Shown here piece by piece: positions 1-8,722 of a DNA stretch of 64,000 nucleotides; positions within the stretch are counted from its first letter, which is position 1, and the number at the start of each line of letters is the position of its first letter. Below the pieces are notes generated by a model. The model was not told the origin of the DNA and ran no database searches. It saw nothing but the letters and a program-made list of their open reading frames with translations. The position numbers and the translations under genes were made by a program. Source of the stretch: Methylocella tundrae (GTDB taxonomy: Bacteria; Pseudomonadota; Alphaproteobacteria; Rhizobiales; Beijerinckiaceae); contig NZ_CABFMQ020000087.1 in the NCBI RefSeq assembly GCF_901905185.1, forward strand, positions 62,001 to 126,000. The letters run 5' to 3'.

Positions 1-303
1 ATTCCGCGCGACCTTGCCGCCGAAATGGTGCCGATAGACCCGGCGATGGGCGAATTCCGCGTCCATTACGCCGGATTTTTCGACCCAGGCTTTGGCGCCG
101 CCCCCGATAAGCGGCCCGGCGCGCGCGCCGTTCTCGAAGTGCGCAGCCACGAGGTGCCCTTCATTCTCGAAGACGGGCAGATCATCGGGCGGCTCGTCTA
201 TGAGAAAATGGCCGAGCCGCCGCAGATTCTCTATGGCGAAGGCGACGTCTCGAATTACCAGGGCCAGGGCCTGAAGCTTTCGAAGCATTTTGTAATGGGA
301 TGA
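1..303 (+). CDS. dcd: 2'-deoxycytidine 5'-triphosphate deaminase, C-terminal part
   Basis: The frame is open from the first base, so the gene begins outside the window and only its last 100 residues are visible. Dcd deaminates dCTP to dUTP in the cytosol, feeding dTMP synthesis. The visible part carries the stretches VLEVRSHEVPF, GRLVYEKM and SNYQGQGLKLSKHF, which I recognise from the long (about 360 residue) alphaproteobacterial version of this dUTPase-fold enzyme. The catalytic Glu of the first domain lies outside the window and cannot be checked. The cytochrome b561 gene follows 89 bases later on the same strand. Confidence 0.85.
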   Translation: MPRDLAAEMVPIDPAMGEFRVHYAGFFDPGFGAAPDKRPGARAVLEVRSHEVPFILEDGQIIGRLVYEKMAEPPQILYGEGDVSNYQGQGLKLSKHFVMG

Positions 304-392
304 GAGCGAAAGGCGACTAAAAACCCCTGGCTTGATCGAAATGTCGCCAAAAACTTATAATGAAGCAGAGCTCAACAGCTCAAGGAGCATTC

Positions 393-965
393 ATGGCCAG
401 CGTTCCCCAGGTCTCGACCTATGCGATCGATCGATATCATTTTGTCTCGCAATGGCTGCACTGGATCACCGCGCTTCTCGTCTTGGCGATCTTGCCCATC
501 GCCTGGGTGATGGTCGTGCTGCCGCACGAAAGCCCGTGGGTCGGAACGCTGGTCATGTTTCACAAATCAATCGGCGTCACGATTTTCGCGCTCATCCTTT
601 TCCGTATTTTCTGGCGCGCCCTAAACCCCGCTCCGCCGCTGCCCTGGACGCTCGAGCCCTGGGAAGCGATCGCCGCGAAACTCTCGCATGTGCTGCTTTA
701 CGTCGTTTTCCTCGTCATGCCGGTCAGTGGCTATATTTTGTCCGCGGCGAGCAACCATCCCGTCAATTATTTCAACCTTTTCACTCTGCCGCCTCTGCCT
801 GAGAACAAGCCCCTGGCGAAGATCGCCGATGCGGTCCATGTCTGGACGCAATGGGCGGTCTACGCGCTCGTCGCCATTCATATTCTCGGGACGGCCTACC
901 ACATCATCGTCAAGCGGGACGGGGTTCTCGACCGGATGCTGCCAAAGCAGGTTAACGCGGATTAA
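393..965 (+). CDS. Cytochrome b561 family protein
   Basis: A four-helix membrane cytochrome of the di-haem b561 type, expected to pass electrons between the quinone pool and periplasmic or membrane partners. Histidines suited to haem ligation sit in QWLHWITA (helix 1), FHKSIGV (helix 2), LSHVLLYVV (helix 3) and IHILGTAYH (helix 4). Its 190 residues are normal for the family. I chose the second ATG because AAGGAG lies 5 bases before it; an in-frame ATG 33 bases upstream has no comparable site. It converges on dapE and the two stop codons overlap by four bases. The physiological partner cannot be deduced from the neighbours. Confidence 0.85.
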   Translation: MASVPQVSTYAIDRYHFVSQWLHWITALLVLAILPIAWVMVVLPHESPWVGTLVMFHKSIGVTIFALILFRIFWRALNPAPPLPWTLEPWEAIAAKLSHVLLYVVFLVMPVSGYILSAASNHPVNYFNLFTLPPLPENKPLAKIADAVHVWTQWAVYALVAIHILGTAYHIIVKRDGVLDRMLPKQVNAD

Positions 966-2131
966 GGGACGCTACTAAAGTAATCTTCGAGTAAAGTCGC
1001 GTAAATGGCTGTCAGAGTGCGTATATCCTTGACCGGGGCGCACTCGTCAATCATATGCATCGTCGCGCCGGCGAGGCCGAACTCGACAACGGGGCAATAG
1101 GCGCGGATGAAGCGCGCGTCCGACGTGCCGCCGCTCGTCGACAAGGACGGCCGGCGTCCCGTATGCCTTTCAATGGCGGCGCAGACGAGATCGGTGAAGC
1201 GATCGGGCGCCGTGAGGAAAGCCAGCGCGTTGCACGGTTCAAAGCGCATGAGGTAGTCGGCGCCGCGCCTCGCCGCCTCAATTCTTGCGTGAAGCTCGGC
1301 GCTCAGCGTCTCCGGCGTCCAAAGGTCGTTGAACCTGATGTTAAATCTGGCCTGCGCTTCGGCCGGGATGACGTTGAAGGCCGGATTGGCCACATCGACG
1401 CTGACGATTTCAAGGTTCGAGGCGTCGAAATGCGCCGTGCCGGAATCGAGCGGGGCGGCAATCAGCGCCCCGATGAGCCGCACGAGATGCGGGACCGGAT
1501 TGATGGCGCGCTGCGGATAGGCGACATGGCCCTGCCGGCCCTTGACGGTCAAGGTTCCGTTGAGCGAGCCACGCCGTCCGATCTTGATCATCTGGCCCAG
1601 CGCGTCCGGATTGGTCGGCTCCCCAACGAGGCAATGATCGAACCGCTCGCCGCGCTCATACGCCCAGCGCAGCAGCTTTTCGGTTCCATTGATCGCCGGG
1701 CCTTCCTCGTCGCCCGTGATGAGAAGGCTGATTGAGCCCCTGCCCGCTCCGCCCCGTTCCGCGAAAGCGCAGGCGGCGGCGGCGAAGGCTGCGATCGCGC
1801 CTTTCATGTCGGCGACGCCGCGGCCGAAAATCGCACCGTCGGCGAGTTCGGCGCTGAAGGGATCGAAGCGCCAGCTGGCGGCGGCGCCAGGCGGCACGAC
1901 GTCGGTATGGCCCGCAAAAACAAAATGCGGGGAACCCTCGCCAAAGCGCGCGTAAAGATTGGCGACGTCCGGCGTGCCTTCTTGCGAAAAAACAATCGGA
2001 TGGGTCTTAAAGCCGGCCGCGCGCAGGCGCTTCTCCAGCACGCCCTGCGCGCCCGCGTCCTCAGGCGTTACGGAGGGGCATTGGACGAGGGCGCGGCAGA
2101 GATCGATCGCTGAGGCTGCTATATCCGACAT
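962..2131 (-). CDS. dapE: Succinyl-diaminopimelate desuccinylase
   Basis: Cytosolic zinc peptidase-family (M20) enzyme that hydrolyses N-succinyl-LL-diaminopimelate, giving LL-DAP for lysine and peptidoglycan. Metal-site motifs are visible in the expected order: AGHTDVVP near residue 75, GRGVADMKG near 105 and TGDEEGPAING near 140, followed by the dimerisation domain and a conserved GGTSDARF segment. At 389 residues it is typical (about 375-390). The start ATG follows a non-coding gap that separates it from the divergent panD. Other dap genes are not in the window. Confidence 0.95.
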   Translation of the reverse strand: MSDIAASAIDLCRALVQCPSVTPEDAGAQGVLEKRLRAAGFKTHPIVFSQEGTPDVANLYARFGEGSPHFVFAGHTDVVPPGAAASWRFDPFSAELADGAIFGRGVADMKGAIAAFAAAACAFAERGGAGRGSISLLITGDEEGPAINGTEKLLRWAYERGERFDHCLVGEPTNPDALGQMIKIGRRGSLNGTLTVKGRQGHVAYPQRAINPVPHLVRLIGALIAAPLDSGTAHFDASNLEIVSVDVANPAFNVIPAEAQARFNIRFNDLWTPETLSAELHARIEAARRGADYLMRFEPCNALAFLTAPDRFTDLVCAAIERHTGRRPSLSTSGGTSDARFIRAYCPVVEFGLAGATMHMIDECAPVKDIRTLTAIYATLLEDYFSSVP

Positions 2132-2480
2132 TTTTCTTCCGAAGCCTTCTTTCGCCGCCCTTCGCGGCTGAAACCTGATTGTTCCGCCGGCCGCCAGACG
2201 TTTCTATCGCATGGGCGCCGCATCTGCCAAAGAGGCCGATTTTCGGCAAGATCCTTCTACAAAGTCGGAGCGAGCGATCCTATTTTCAGTTGTCGAAACG
2301 ATGAAAATAGAGCATGTGCTGCGGGCGCCCGGCAGCGACGACGCCGGATCTTAATGCGCGCCCGGCGCGCGGACGGCTAAGAGCCAAGGCGACGGCGCGG
2401 CATGATATCCGCCGAAATCAAAGGGATTCTACGGAGGCGGCGGGGCAAAAGCCGGCGCGGCCGCGAATGGAAATTGATCG
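2132..2480. other. Divergent intergenic region dapE / panD
   Basis: A 349-base gap between two divergent biosynthetic genes, so it should hold promoters for both. I see no convincing gene in it. The one distinct structure is a perfect 9-base inverted repeat in its middle, listed separately. Short open frames here look like chance in GC-rich DNA. Confidence 0.6.
2280..2310. repeat. Perfect inverted repeat, 9-base arms
   Basis: Arms CTATTTTCA and TGAAAATAG are exact reverse complements separated by 13 bases. They are AT-rich in a GC-rich background. The position between the dapE and panD starts fits an operator; no T-run follows, so a terminator is less likely. The binding protein is unknown. 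Confidence 0.5.
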
Positions 2481-2948
2481 ATGCGAAAACTGGTTGGCGG
2501 AAAGCTTCATGGCATCCGCGTCACAGAATCGAACCTCGAATATCATGGCTCGATCACGCTTGATCCGGACCATTGCGAAGCCGCTGGCATTCTGCCGCTC
2601 GAATTCGTCGACGTCTGGAACAAGAATTCCGGCGCCCGAATCTCGACCTACGTCATTTTGGGCCAGCGCGGCTCGCGTTGCTGCATCCTCAACGGCGCGG
2701 CGGCCCGCACCTGCCAGCCCGGCGACGAACTGATCATTTGCAGCTCCGTTTATCTGGACGGCGCCGGCATCACCGAGCTGAGCCCTTCGATCCTGACTTT
2801 CGACGCCTCAAATAACGTCATCGAGCGGCTGCGCTATAAGGTCAGCCGGGACGAGGCCGGCGGCTATCAATTCGCCATTCTCGACGAGGAAGGCGCGCGA
2901 CTGGGCGTGCCTTTGAAATCCGGCCTACGTCAGAAGCGGGCGAGCTGA
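2481..2948 (+). CDS. panD: Aspartate 1-decarboxylase
   Basis: Pyruvoyl enzyme that converts L-aspartate to beta-alanine for pantothenate and CoA synthesis. The self-processing site is visible as YHGSITLD: cleavage is expected between Gly23 and Ser24, with Ser24 becoming the pyruvoyl group. The following AAGIL, IWN-like VDVWN and [13 protein letters not shown] segments match the family. It is 155 residues, longer than the 126 of the E. coli enzyme because of a C-terminal extension beyond about residue 115. It stands alone, without panB or panC nearby. Confidence 0.93.
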   Translation: MRKLVGGKLHGIRVTESNLEYHGSITLDPDHCEAAGILPLEFVDVWNKNSGARISTYVILGQRGSRCCILNGAAARTCQPGDELIICSSVYLDGAGITELSPSILTFDASNNVIERLRYKVSRDEAGGYQFAILDEEGARLGVPLKSGLRQKRAS

Positions 2949-3098
2949 AGCGTTCGACACGCGCCAGATGATCCAGCTTTTGCTGGATTGAAGAAAGAAA
3001 CGCGTCCAGATTGCGCTCCAAAGTCTGAATCCGTCTCTCCTCAATAAGTTAGGGCAGGTTGTCGCCCAAAAACCGGCGAGAACGCCACGGTCTAAACC

Positions 3099-3128
3099 TT
3101 GACACTCTCGACGCGGGTCTCCTATATA
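3099..3128 (+). promoter_or_regulatory. Sigma-70-like promoter for metX-metW
   Basis: TTGACA is followed after 18 bases by TATATA (or after 17 by CTATAT), close to the housekeeping consensus. It ends about 40 bases before the metX start. No other gene could use it. Quality of match is high; use is inferred. Confidence 0.6.
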
Positions 3129-3168
3129 TCGGACACCGTGTTCGCAATATCGAACGATTGGCAAGCCT

Positions 3169-4365
3169 TTGACCATCGTCGTGTCAAATAAGACCAGCGG
3201 CCTTCGCGAGGTTGACGCGCCGCACAGTCTCGTCGCCCATTTCGGGGCTGATCATCCGTTGCAGATGGACGCAGGCGGCTGTCTCGACCAGTGGACGATC
3301 GCTTACCAGACCTATGGTGAACTGAACGCCGACAAGTCCAACGCCATCCTCGTCTGCCACGCGCTCACGGGCGATCAGCATGTCGCCAATGAGCACCCCA
3401 TCACCGGCAAGCCTGGCTGGTGGAGCAGCATGGTCGGTCCCGGCCGGCCGATCGATACGGATCGCTATTTCGTCATCTGCTCCAATGTCATCGGCGGCTG
3501 CATGGGCACCACTGGCCCGGCTTCGCTCAATCCCGCGACGGGCCGCCCCTATGGCCTCGATCTGCCGATCGTGACGATCCGGGACATGGTGCGGGCGCAA
3601 GCGATGCTGATTGACCATCTCGGCATTGAGACTTTGTTTTGCGTCGTCGGCGGCTCGATGGGCGGCATGCAGGTGCTCCAGTGGGTCGCGAGCTATCCCG
3701 AGCGCCTTTTCTCCGCCATGCCGATCGCAACCGCGGCCAAGCATTCATCGCAAAACATCGCCTTCCACGAGGTCGGACGCCAAGCGGTCATGGCCGATCC
3801 CGATTGGCGCAACGGACGCTATCTCGAGGAGGGCGTCATCCCGACGAAAGGTCTCGCCGTCGCCAGAATGGCCGCCCACATCACCTATTTGTCGGACGAG
3901 GCCCTGCAGAGCAAATTCGGCCGCAAGCTGCAGGATCGCGAGGCGCGCGCCTTCACTTTCGACGCCGAATTCGAGATTGAAAATTATCTGCGCTACCAGG
4001 GATTGAGCTTCGTCGATCGTTTCGACCCGAACTCCTATCTCTATGTGACCCGCGCCTGCGATTATTTTGATCTCGCCGCCGACTATAACGGCTCGCTGGC
4101 GCAGGCTTTCCGGGGAGTCAAGGCGCGCTTTTGCGTTGTCTCCTTTACGTCCGACTGGCTGTATCCGACGTCGGCCTCGCGCGCCATCGTGCACGCGCTG
4201 AACGCCGGCGGCGCTTCGGTTTCATTCGTCGACATCGAAACCGATCGCGGCCACGACGCCTTTTTGCTCAATATCCCCGAATTCATCGCGACATCGCGCG
4301 GCTTTCTCGATTCCGCCGCGCGGGCGCGGGGATTGCCGCCGGCCAAGCCACGGGCCGAGCCTTGA
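3169..4365 (+). CDS. metX: Homoserine O-acetyltransferase
   Basis: Alpha/beta-hydrolase-fold acyltransferase that transfers an acyl group (normally acetyl from acetyl-CoA) to homoserine in methionine synthesis. The nucleophile is Ser163 in GGSMGGMQ and the catalytic His lies in DRGHDAFLL near the C-terminus. Length 398 fits the family (370-400). The proposed start is TTG, with GTG four codons later as an alternative; no ATG occurs nearby. It overlaps metW by four bases, the usual alphaproteobacterial metX-metW arrangement. No SAM-II riboswitch core could be recognised upstream. Acetyl versus succinyl specificity is not settled by sequence. Confidence 0.93.
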   Translation: MTIVVSNKTSGLREVDAPHSLVAHFGADHPLQMDAGGCLDQWTIAYQTYGELNADKSNAILVCHALTGDQHVANEHPITGKPGWWSSMVGPGRPIDTDRYFVICSNVIGGCMGTTGPASLNPATGRPYGLDLPIVTIRDMVRAQAMLIDHLGIETLFCVVGGSMGGMQVLQWVASYPERLFSAMPIATAAKHSSQNIAFHEVGRQAVMADPDWRNGRYLEEGVIPTKGLAVARMAAHITYLSDEALQSKFGRKLQDREARAFTFDAEFEIENYLRYQGLSFVDRFDPNSYLYVTRACDYFDLAADYNGSLAQAFRGVKARFCVVSFTSDWLYPTSASRAIVHALNAGGASVSFVDIETDRGHDAFLLNIPEFIATSRGFLDSAARARGLPPAKPRAEP

Positions 4366-5012
4366 GCCTTGCCCCAAATGCCGCAGCGGCCGCGCTGCCG
4401 CGTGAATCGACGGCGCGCGTCGACCTGCTTCTCGTCGCCTCGATGGTGGAGGCGAATAGCCGCGTTCTCGACGTCGGCTGCGGCGACGGCGCGCTCTTGC
4501 GCCTGCTGGCCGAAGAAAAGGGCGTCGACGCGCGCGGCATCGAATTATCGCAGCGGGGCGTCAATGATTGTGTCGCGCAGGGGCTTTCAGTCATTCAGGG
4601 CGACGCCGATACGGACCTTGCCGCCTATCCCGACGACGCCTTCGACTATGTGATCCTGTCGCAGACGCTACAGGCCACTCGGCGCCCGCGAGAAGTGGTG
4701 GAAGGGATGCTGCGGATCGGGCGCCGCGCAATCGTCTCATTTCCGAATTTCGGCCATTGGCGCATTCGCGCGCAGATCGCGTTAGGCGGCCATATGCCTT
4801 TGACGCGGAACCTTCCGACCATCTGGTACGAGACGCCGAACATCCATTTCTGCACAATTCAGGATTTCATCGATCTCGTTCACGCGATCGGCGCGCGAAT
4901 CGAGCGCGGCGTCGCGCTCGACCGTTTCGGCAGGCCTTTGGCCTATAGCGCGCCCTGGGTCTGGAACCTGTTCGGCGAGCAAGGCGTATTTTTGCTATCT
5001 CGCAAGGAATGA
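4362..5012 (+). CDS. metW: Methionine biosynthesis protein MetW
   Basis: SAM-dependent-methyltransferase-fold protein that works with MetX in homoserine acylation; its exact role is still debated. The nucleotide-binding loop DVGCGDG is near residue 40, and the conserved [10 protein letters not shown] and TPNIHFC segments follow. I place the start at a TTG whose last bases overlap the metX stop (TTGA), giving 216 residues and translational coupling; the first ATG would delete the segment just before the SAM loop. A longer open frame extends back into metX but has no coding character. Confidence 0.9.
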   Translation: MSLAPNAAAAALPRESTARVDLLLVASMVEANSRVLDVGCGDGALLRLLAEEKGVDARGIELSQRGVNDCVAQGLSVIQGDADTDLAAYPDDAFDYVILSQTLQATRRPREVVEGMLRIGRRAIVSFPNFGHWRIRAQIALGGHMPLTRNLPTIWYETPNIHFCTIQDFIDLVHAIGARIERGVALDRFGRPLAYSAPWVWNLFGEQGVFLLSRKE

Positions 5013-5060
5013 GGCAGGCCGCGCCGCGCCCACCCCAAGCGCCGACAAAAACAGCGAAGC

Positions 5061-5597
5061 CTATTTCTTCTCCGCTTTCGCCCGTTCGATCGATTCAGAA
5101 ACCAGCTTTCGCGCCTCCTCAGCATCGCCCCAGCGCTCGATCTTGACCCATTTGTTCGGTTCAAGGTCCTTGTAATGGGCGAAGAAATGCTCGATCTGCT
5201 GCAAAGTGATCTCAGGCAGATCCGTGTAGTTTTCGACTTTCGCGTAACGCTGGGTCAGTTTCGCGGACGGAACGGCCAAGATCTTTTCGTCCTGTCCGGC
5301 CTCATCGCGCATGATCAGCACGCCGACGACCTTGACGCTCATCACAGCTCCAGGGACGATCGCGCGGGTGTTGGCGACAATGACGTCGCATGGATCGCCG
5401 TCCTCGGAGAGTGTGTGAGGAATGAACCCGTAGTTTCCGGGGTAACGCATGGATGTGTAAAGGAACCTGTCGACGATCAGGGCGCCGGCCGCTTTATCCA
5501 GTTCATATTTGATCGGCTCGCCCCCGATCGGGACTTCGATCACGACATTGACTTCACCAGGCGGATTCTTGCCGATCGAAATTGCGTCGAGGCGCAT
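5061..5597 (-). CDS. ppa: Inorganic pyrophosphatase (family I)
   Basis: Soluble Mg-dependent enzyme hydrolysing pyrophosphate to two phosphates, which drives biosynthetic reactions. The family signature DGDPCDV is present near residue 66, with the upstream YGFIPHT segment and downstream active-site residues in [11 protein letters not shown] and the terminal ERWGDAEEA. At 178 residues it is a normal bacterial hexameric type. It stands alone and converges on metW. Confidence 0.96.
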   Translation of the reverse strand: MRLDAISIGKNPPGEVNVVIEVPIGGEPIKYELDKAAGALIVDRFLYTSMRYPGNYGFIPHTLSEDGDPCDVIVANTRAIVPGAVMSVKVVGVLIMRDEAGQDEKILAVPSAKLTQRYAKVENYTDLPEITLQQIEHFFAHYKDLEPNKWVKIERWGDAEEARKLVSESIERAKAEKK

Positions 5598-5693
5598 GGA
5601 CGTCTCCTAAGTTTCCCAAGTCACGATCGTCTTCTGGCGATCATGGTTTCTACCTCTTTTGTCAAAGCCCGAACGCCGCGCCAGGAACGTTTG

Positions 5694-5853
5694 ATGCTCC
5701 ACGGATCCGCCGCGCTACGTCATTGTTCCCTGGAGTGAAGGAAATTGGCATGACGCGACGCCAGACAGCAAAGACGTCAATGAGATCAGCTGGATCAGCG
5801 AAAACGACGTTCCCGCAAGAGTGACGGAGAGGATAATCGACCCGAAAGCCTGA
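5694..5853 (+). pseudogene. Possible small gene, frame-shifted or with unusual start
   Basis: An ATG preceded by AGGAA opens a frame that closes after 14 codons. An overlapping frame (+1 relative to the ATG) runs without interruption for about 50 codons to the TGA at the right end and reads like real protein, with segments such as YVIVPWSEGNWHDA and DVNEISWISENDVPARV and balanced codon use. That second frame has no ATG, GTG or TTG near its beginning. Either a single-base shift broke the gene, or it uses a rare start, or it is chance. A hairpin follows 11 bases after the stop. I do not recognise the family. Confidence 0.3.
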
Positions 5854-5862
5854 GATTGTTTC

Positions 5863-5882
5863 AAGCCCGGTTCCCGGGCCTT
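5863..5882 (+). terminator. Hairpin, possible terminator
   Basis: GCCCGG and CCGGGC form a six-pair stem with a TTC loop, flanked by AA and TT that can extend it. The T-run behind it is weak (TTAT). It lies just downstream of the possible small gene. Confidence 0.35.
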
Positions 5883-6109
5883 ATGCTCCAACCTCCGGCG
5901 TCCTTCAAGTCCAACCTAAGCATTATCCCAAATGCCGCGACGGTCCTTCTGCGCGGCGAGCCTCTGCGCGAAACAGCAACCAGCGAGTCACGCCGGCGAT
6001 GCGCCGGCACGATGCTTCGGCGTCGGATCGGCAGCGCTCCTTATCTCTCTGTTTCGACGCATGATCTTGTTCCCAACGTCGTCTGCAATCTTTGTGCACC
6101 CAGCCCGTG

Positions 6110-6180
6110 AGCAGAATGCGTTCAGGCGGAATTGCATTCCTCTCTCTAAGCCTTTGTTTTACCGCATGATGTCGGCCCGA
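6110..6180. repeat. Hyphomicrobiales-type dispersed intergenic repeat, degenerate
   Basis: The stretch CTCTAAGCCTTTGTTTTACC followed by GCATGATGTCGGCCCGAAA resembles a repeat that I know to be scattered through intergenic DNA of many Rhizobiales genomes. An inverted GCATGATCTTGTTC occurs about 50 bases to its left, as expected for a second arm. Identification is from memory; no second copy was found in this window. Confidence 0.35.
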
Positions 6181-6191
6181 AAGGTCTCGCT

Positions 6192-6698
6192 TCAACTGAA
6201 GGCGAAGGCGTGCCGCGCCCGTATCTCTGAGCCGAAACGCTCATTGGCCTGACGCACGTTCAATCCCCCGAGCCTCTTATAGAATTGCACGGCCCGCTCA
6301 TTGTCGGCGAGCGCCCATACGAGGAAGGATGGATAGCCGTGCTCGGCGAGATCCTTGCGCGCCGTCTCGAACAGGCGCTTGCCGAAACCAAGGCCCTGAA
6401 ACTCCGGCGCTACATAGAGCTCAAAGACCTCGCCGCCATAGCGCAACGACGGCACCCTGTTGCGCCCATAGCTGGCATAGCCGCCGATCGTCTCGTCAAA
6501 ATCGAGAACAAGCAGCCGCGATCCCCGAACGATCGCCGAATGCCACCAGCGCGGTCCGCGCCGCGCGATCATGCGCTCAAGCTCCCGACCGGGGATGATT
6601 CCCCGATAGGCGTCCCGCCAAGCGGCGTCATGCACGTCGGCGATGCCCTGGGCGTCCCCTTCACGCGCGTTTCTGATGGTGATGACTGCCTCGATCAT
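6192..6698 (-). CDS. GNAT-family N-acetyltransferase
   Basis: A 168-residue single-domain GNAT enzyme that would transfer acetyl from acetyl-CoA to an amine. The acetyl-CoA pyrophosphate loop is seen in QGLGFGKRLF near residue 100, preceded by the beta-strand VFELYVAPEF, and the late motif NERAVQFYKRLGG fits motif B. The N-terminal IRNAREGDAQGIADVH is also typical. The substrate cannot be predicted; the neighbours are unrelated. Confidence 0.88.
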   Translation of the reverse strand: MIEAVITIRNAREGDAQGIADVHDAAWRDAYRGIIPGRELERMIARRGPRWWHSAIVRGSRLLVLDFDETIGGYASYGRNRVPSLRYGGEVFELYVAPEFQGLGFGKRLFETARKDLAEHGYPSFLVWALADNERAVQFYKRLGGLNVRQANERFGSEIRARHAFAFS

Positions 6699-6809
6699 AA
6701 GGCAATGTTAAAACCGCTTGCCCCACGCCCGCAAGACCTTCTTGGAGCCGCATGCAATAATCGGGCGCGCGGATTCAAAAACCGCGCCGGCGCTCGACAA
6801 GCGCCGCCT

Positions 6810-8078
6810 TCAGCCGCTCCGCAGAGCCGCCGAAGCCGCATCTTCGCCATCGTAATCAAGAGCCGTCTCGGTCATCGGCGCCGCCGGCCGCTGCGTCCGG
6901 TAAATGCCTTTGATCAGGATGATGAAAGCGATGACGGCGCAATCGATCAATGTCACCCACCAGATCTGGGCCGTGGCGACGCCGAGAATAGACAGAGTGA
7001 GGACGGCGACGAAACCTGCCAGAACGGAGGGAGCGACGATGGCCGGACTCCTGGCGGCCAATCGGAAAATTCGCGCCGTTAGAAACGCGAACGCGACGGC
7101 GCCGATCACGCCGAGATCATACCAGATGACGAACAGGAGGCTTTTCGGCGTCAACGGGGGCAAATAGCCGAGGCCGAGGCCGTGATTGGCCGTATCAAAG
7201 CCATGCCCGGTGATAAGGCGGGGCCATTCCGAAATGATCAGATCGCGCCAGATCAACATGGATTGCGAAGCGGCGCCCGGATCGCGGCCGGTCCAGTGAA
7301 AGATCGGGGCGTAGATCAAGGGCAGCATTGGCGCGAACAGAACCAAGCCCGCGAAGACAAAGCCGAGAATGCGGGCGAGCGCGCCAGGATTCGACATTGC
7401 TAAAGCAAAGACGAAGGCCGCCGCCCCCATCGCCGCGAGGCCGATCTGAGCAAATCCAACAAGCGCCACTGCGGCGGCGAGCATGGCCAGTCCCGCCGCT
7501 AAAATCCAGTGTTCCCGCAAGGACAGAGCCCCGAGAGCCGGCCAGACCAGAACGATCAAGGTGATCATCGAGCGCTCAAACAGCGAATCGTCGAATTCCG
7601 AAGCGCCGATGAACCAGTCCGGAGCGCGCCATCGAAGGACCAGCATCGCGAGGGCGCTCAGCGTGGCGCCGACCGGCAAGAGATAAAGATCGACCGCTCT
7701 CGTCCGCGCCGGCAGAAATGCGGCGACGAGGGCGACGAGAAAGGTCGTCCCGACGATCTGCGCGAAGCGCTGCGCCGCCTCCCCCGGGAACGGGGTCCAA
7801 GCGAGGGAAAGGCCCGCCCAGAAAGTCAGAAAAAGCGCCGTGAGGCCTGCCGGAGAAAGCAGCGCGGTTCGCAAGTGACGCGGCCCATGGTCCGGCGCGC
7901 CGACGACGGCGCCGATCAGGATCAGAATGGCGCCGATCGGCATCAGCACGTAGATCGCGCCGCGCGCAACCACGCCGACGCAGGGCAGCGCCACCATCAA
8001 AATCGTCAATCCGAGCCGAATGAGCAGCTTTGCGGCGTCGGCGGCGGGCGTTTCAGTATGGTGGGAGGCGACGGACAT
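6810..8078 (-). CDS. O-antigen ligase/polymerase-like membrane protein
   Basis: A 422-residue polytopic inner-membrane protein with about ten hydrophobic helices. The pattern of helices and a large soluble loop in the second half (from FHWTGRDPGAASQSMLIW through TGHGFDTANHG) fits the WaaL/Wzy superfamily (O-antigen ligase domain), in which that periplasmic loop holds the active site. Such proteins join lipid-linked glycans to lipid A or polymerise them. No glycosyltransferases are adjacent, so the glycan is unknown. The hydrophilic C-terminal tail of about 30 residues is acidic. Confidence 0.65.
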   Translation of the reverse strand: MSVASHHTETPAADAAKLLIRLGLTILMVALPCVGVVARGAIYVLMPIGAILILIGAVVGAPDHGPRHLRTALLSPAGLTALFLTFWAGLSLAWTPFPGEAAQRFAQIVGTTFLVALVAAFLPARTRAVDLYLLPVGATLSALAMLVLRWRAPDWFIGASEFDDSLFERSMITLIVLVWPALGALSLREHWILAAGLAMLAAAVALVGFAQIGLAAMGAAAFVFALAMSNPGALARILGFVFAGLVLFAPMLPLIYAPIFHWTGRDPGAASQSMLIWRDLIISEWPRLITGHGFDTANHGLGLGYLPPLTPKSLLFVIWYDLGVIGAVAFAFLTARIFRLAARSPAIVAPSVLAGFVAVLTLSILGVATAQIWWVTLIDCAVIAFIILIKGIYRTQRPAAPMTETALDYDGEDAASAALRSG

Positions 8079-8455
8079 GGCCCACTTCGGTCAAAGGGGC
8101 GCAGATAATCTGCCCCGCACATTCATCTTAGCGTCCAAAATCTTCCGGCGCTGTGGATCTTGCGCAACAGTTTATAGCCGAATTGCAAAAAGAAAGCGGA
8201 AGCCAAACGCCTCGCCGGGCGCGCTCCCATCGCGCAATCTGGATAGAACTTTAAATCACGCTCCAGAACATCTGTTGGGGCGCGACGCCATTTCCACGCG
8301 ATCCGCCGTCCTATTTCATCGCCCGGTGAGAGGACTAAGAGCGCCGCCGCAAATGCGCCATGCCGTTTCGCCAAGGTCCATCCGGGATCAAGAATCCCAA
8401 AGGGTCGATCAGTCCATAAAAACGGGGCCAATGCGGCTCCCAAAGGAGATTTCCG
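8079..8455. other. Intergenic region with one doubtful reverse reading frame
   Basis: A 377-base gap upstream of the O-antigen-ligase-like gene and of the divergent small secreted protein. A reverse-strand frame from 8467 to 8123 encodes 114 residues with a basic C-terminal part and would sit 45 bases upstream of the ligase-like gene on the same strand. I do not recognise it and its start overlaps the small + strand gene, so I leave it uncalled. Confidence 0.4.
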
Positions 8456-8722
8456 ATGAAAAGGCAATTTATCTTCGCGGCGGCCCTTGTCGGGGCGCTA
8501 GCGTTGCCGCTGGCGGCCGAAGCTCAAGGCGTCGTGCGTGGCGCGGAGCAAGGCGCGGCGACAGGGCATCGCGCGGCGGGTCCCGTCGGTGGCGTTGTTG
8601 GCGGCGCGGTGGGCGGCGCGGTCGGAGGGGTCGCGGGCGGCGTCAAAGGCGTGCTCGGCATTCCGCAGCACACCGGCCGGTATCACCACCATCACCGGCG
8701 CTATCGGCATTACCGGCATTAG
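8456..8722 (+). CDS. Small secreted glycine-rich protein with His/Arg/Tyr tail
   Basis: An 88-residue product with a clear signal peptide (KRQ, a hydrophobic core, and cleavage expected after AEAQ near residue 23). The mature part has a GG-repeat block (GGVVGGAVGGAVGG) resembling glycine-zipper segments and ends in a tail very rich in His, Tyr and Arg. A strong AAAGGAG site lies 8 bases before the ATG. The tail could bind metals or polyanions; this is inference. No named family is assigned. Confidence 0.7.
   Translation: MKRQFIFAAALVGALALPLAAEAQGVVRGAEQGAATGHRAAGPVGGVVGGAVGGAVGGVAGGVKGVLGIPQHTGRYHHHHRRYRHYRH

Larger units (their letters stand above)
5598..6191. other. Long intergenic region after ppa start
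   Basis: Almost 600 bases between the starts of ppa and the stop of the acetyltransferase gene. It contains a possible broken small gene with a hairpin behind it and, toward the right end, sequence resembling a dispersed Hyphomicrobiales intergenic repeat. All three are listed separately. The rest shows no coding signal that I trust. Confidence 0.5.

Noticed and set aside
1055..1735. 226-codon frame opposite dapE
   Set aside because: Antisense shadow of a well-conserved gene in GC-rich DNA; its product is Arg-rich and matches no family.
4131..4361. N-terminal extension of the metW frame into metX
   Set aside because: This part lies wholly within metX in another frame, and MetW proteins begin close to the TTG that overlaps the metX stop.
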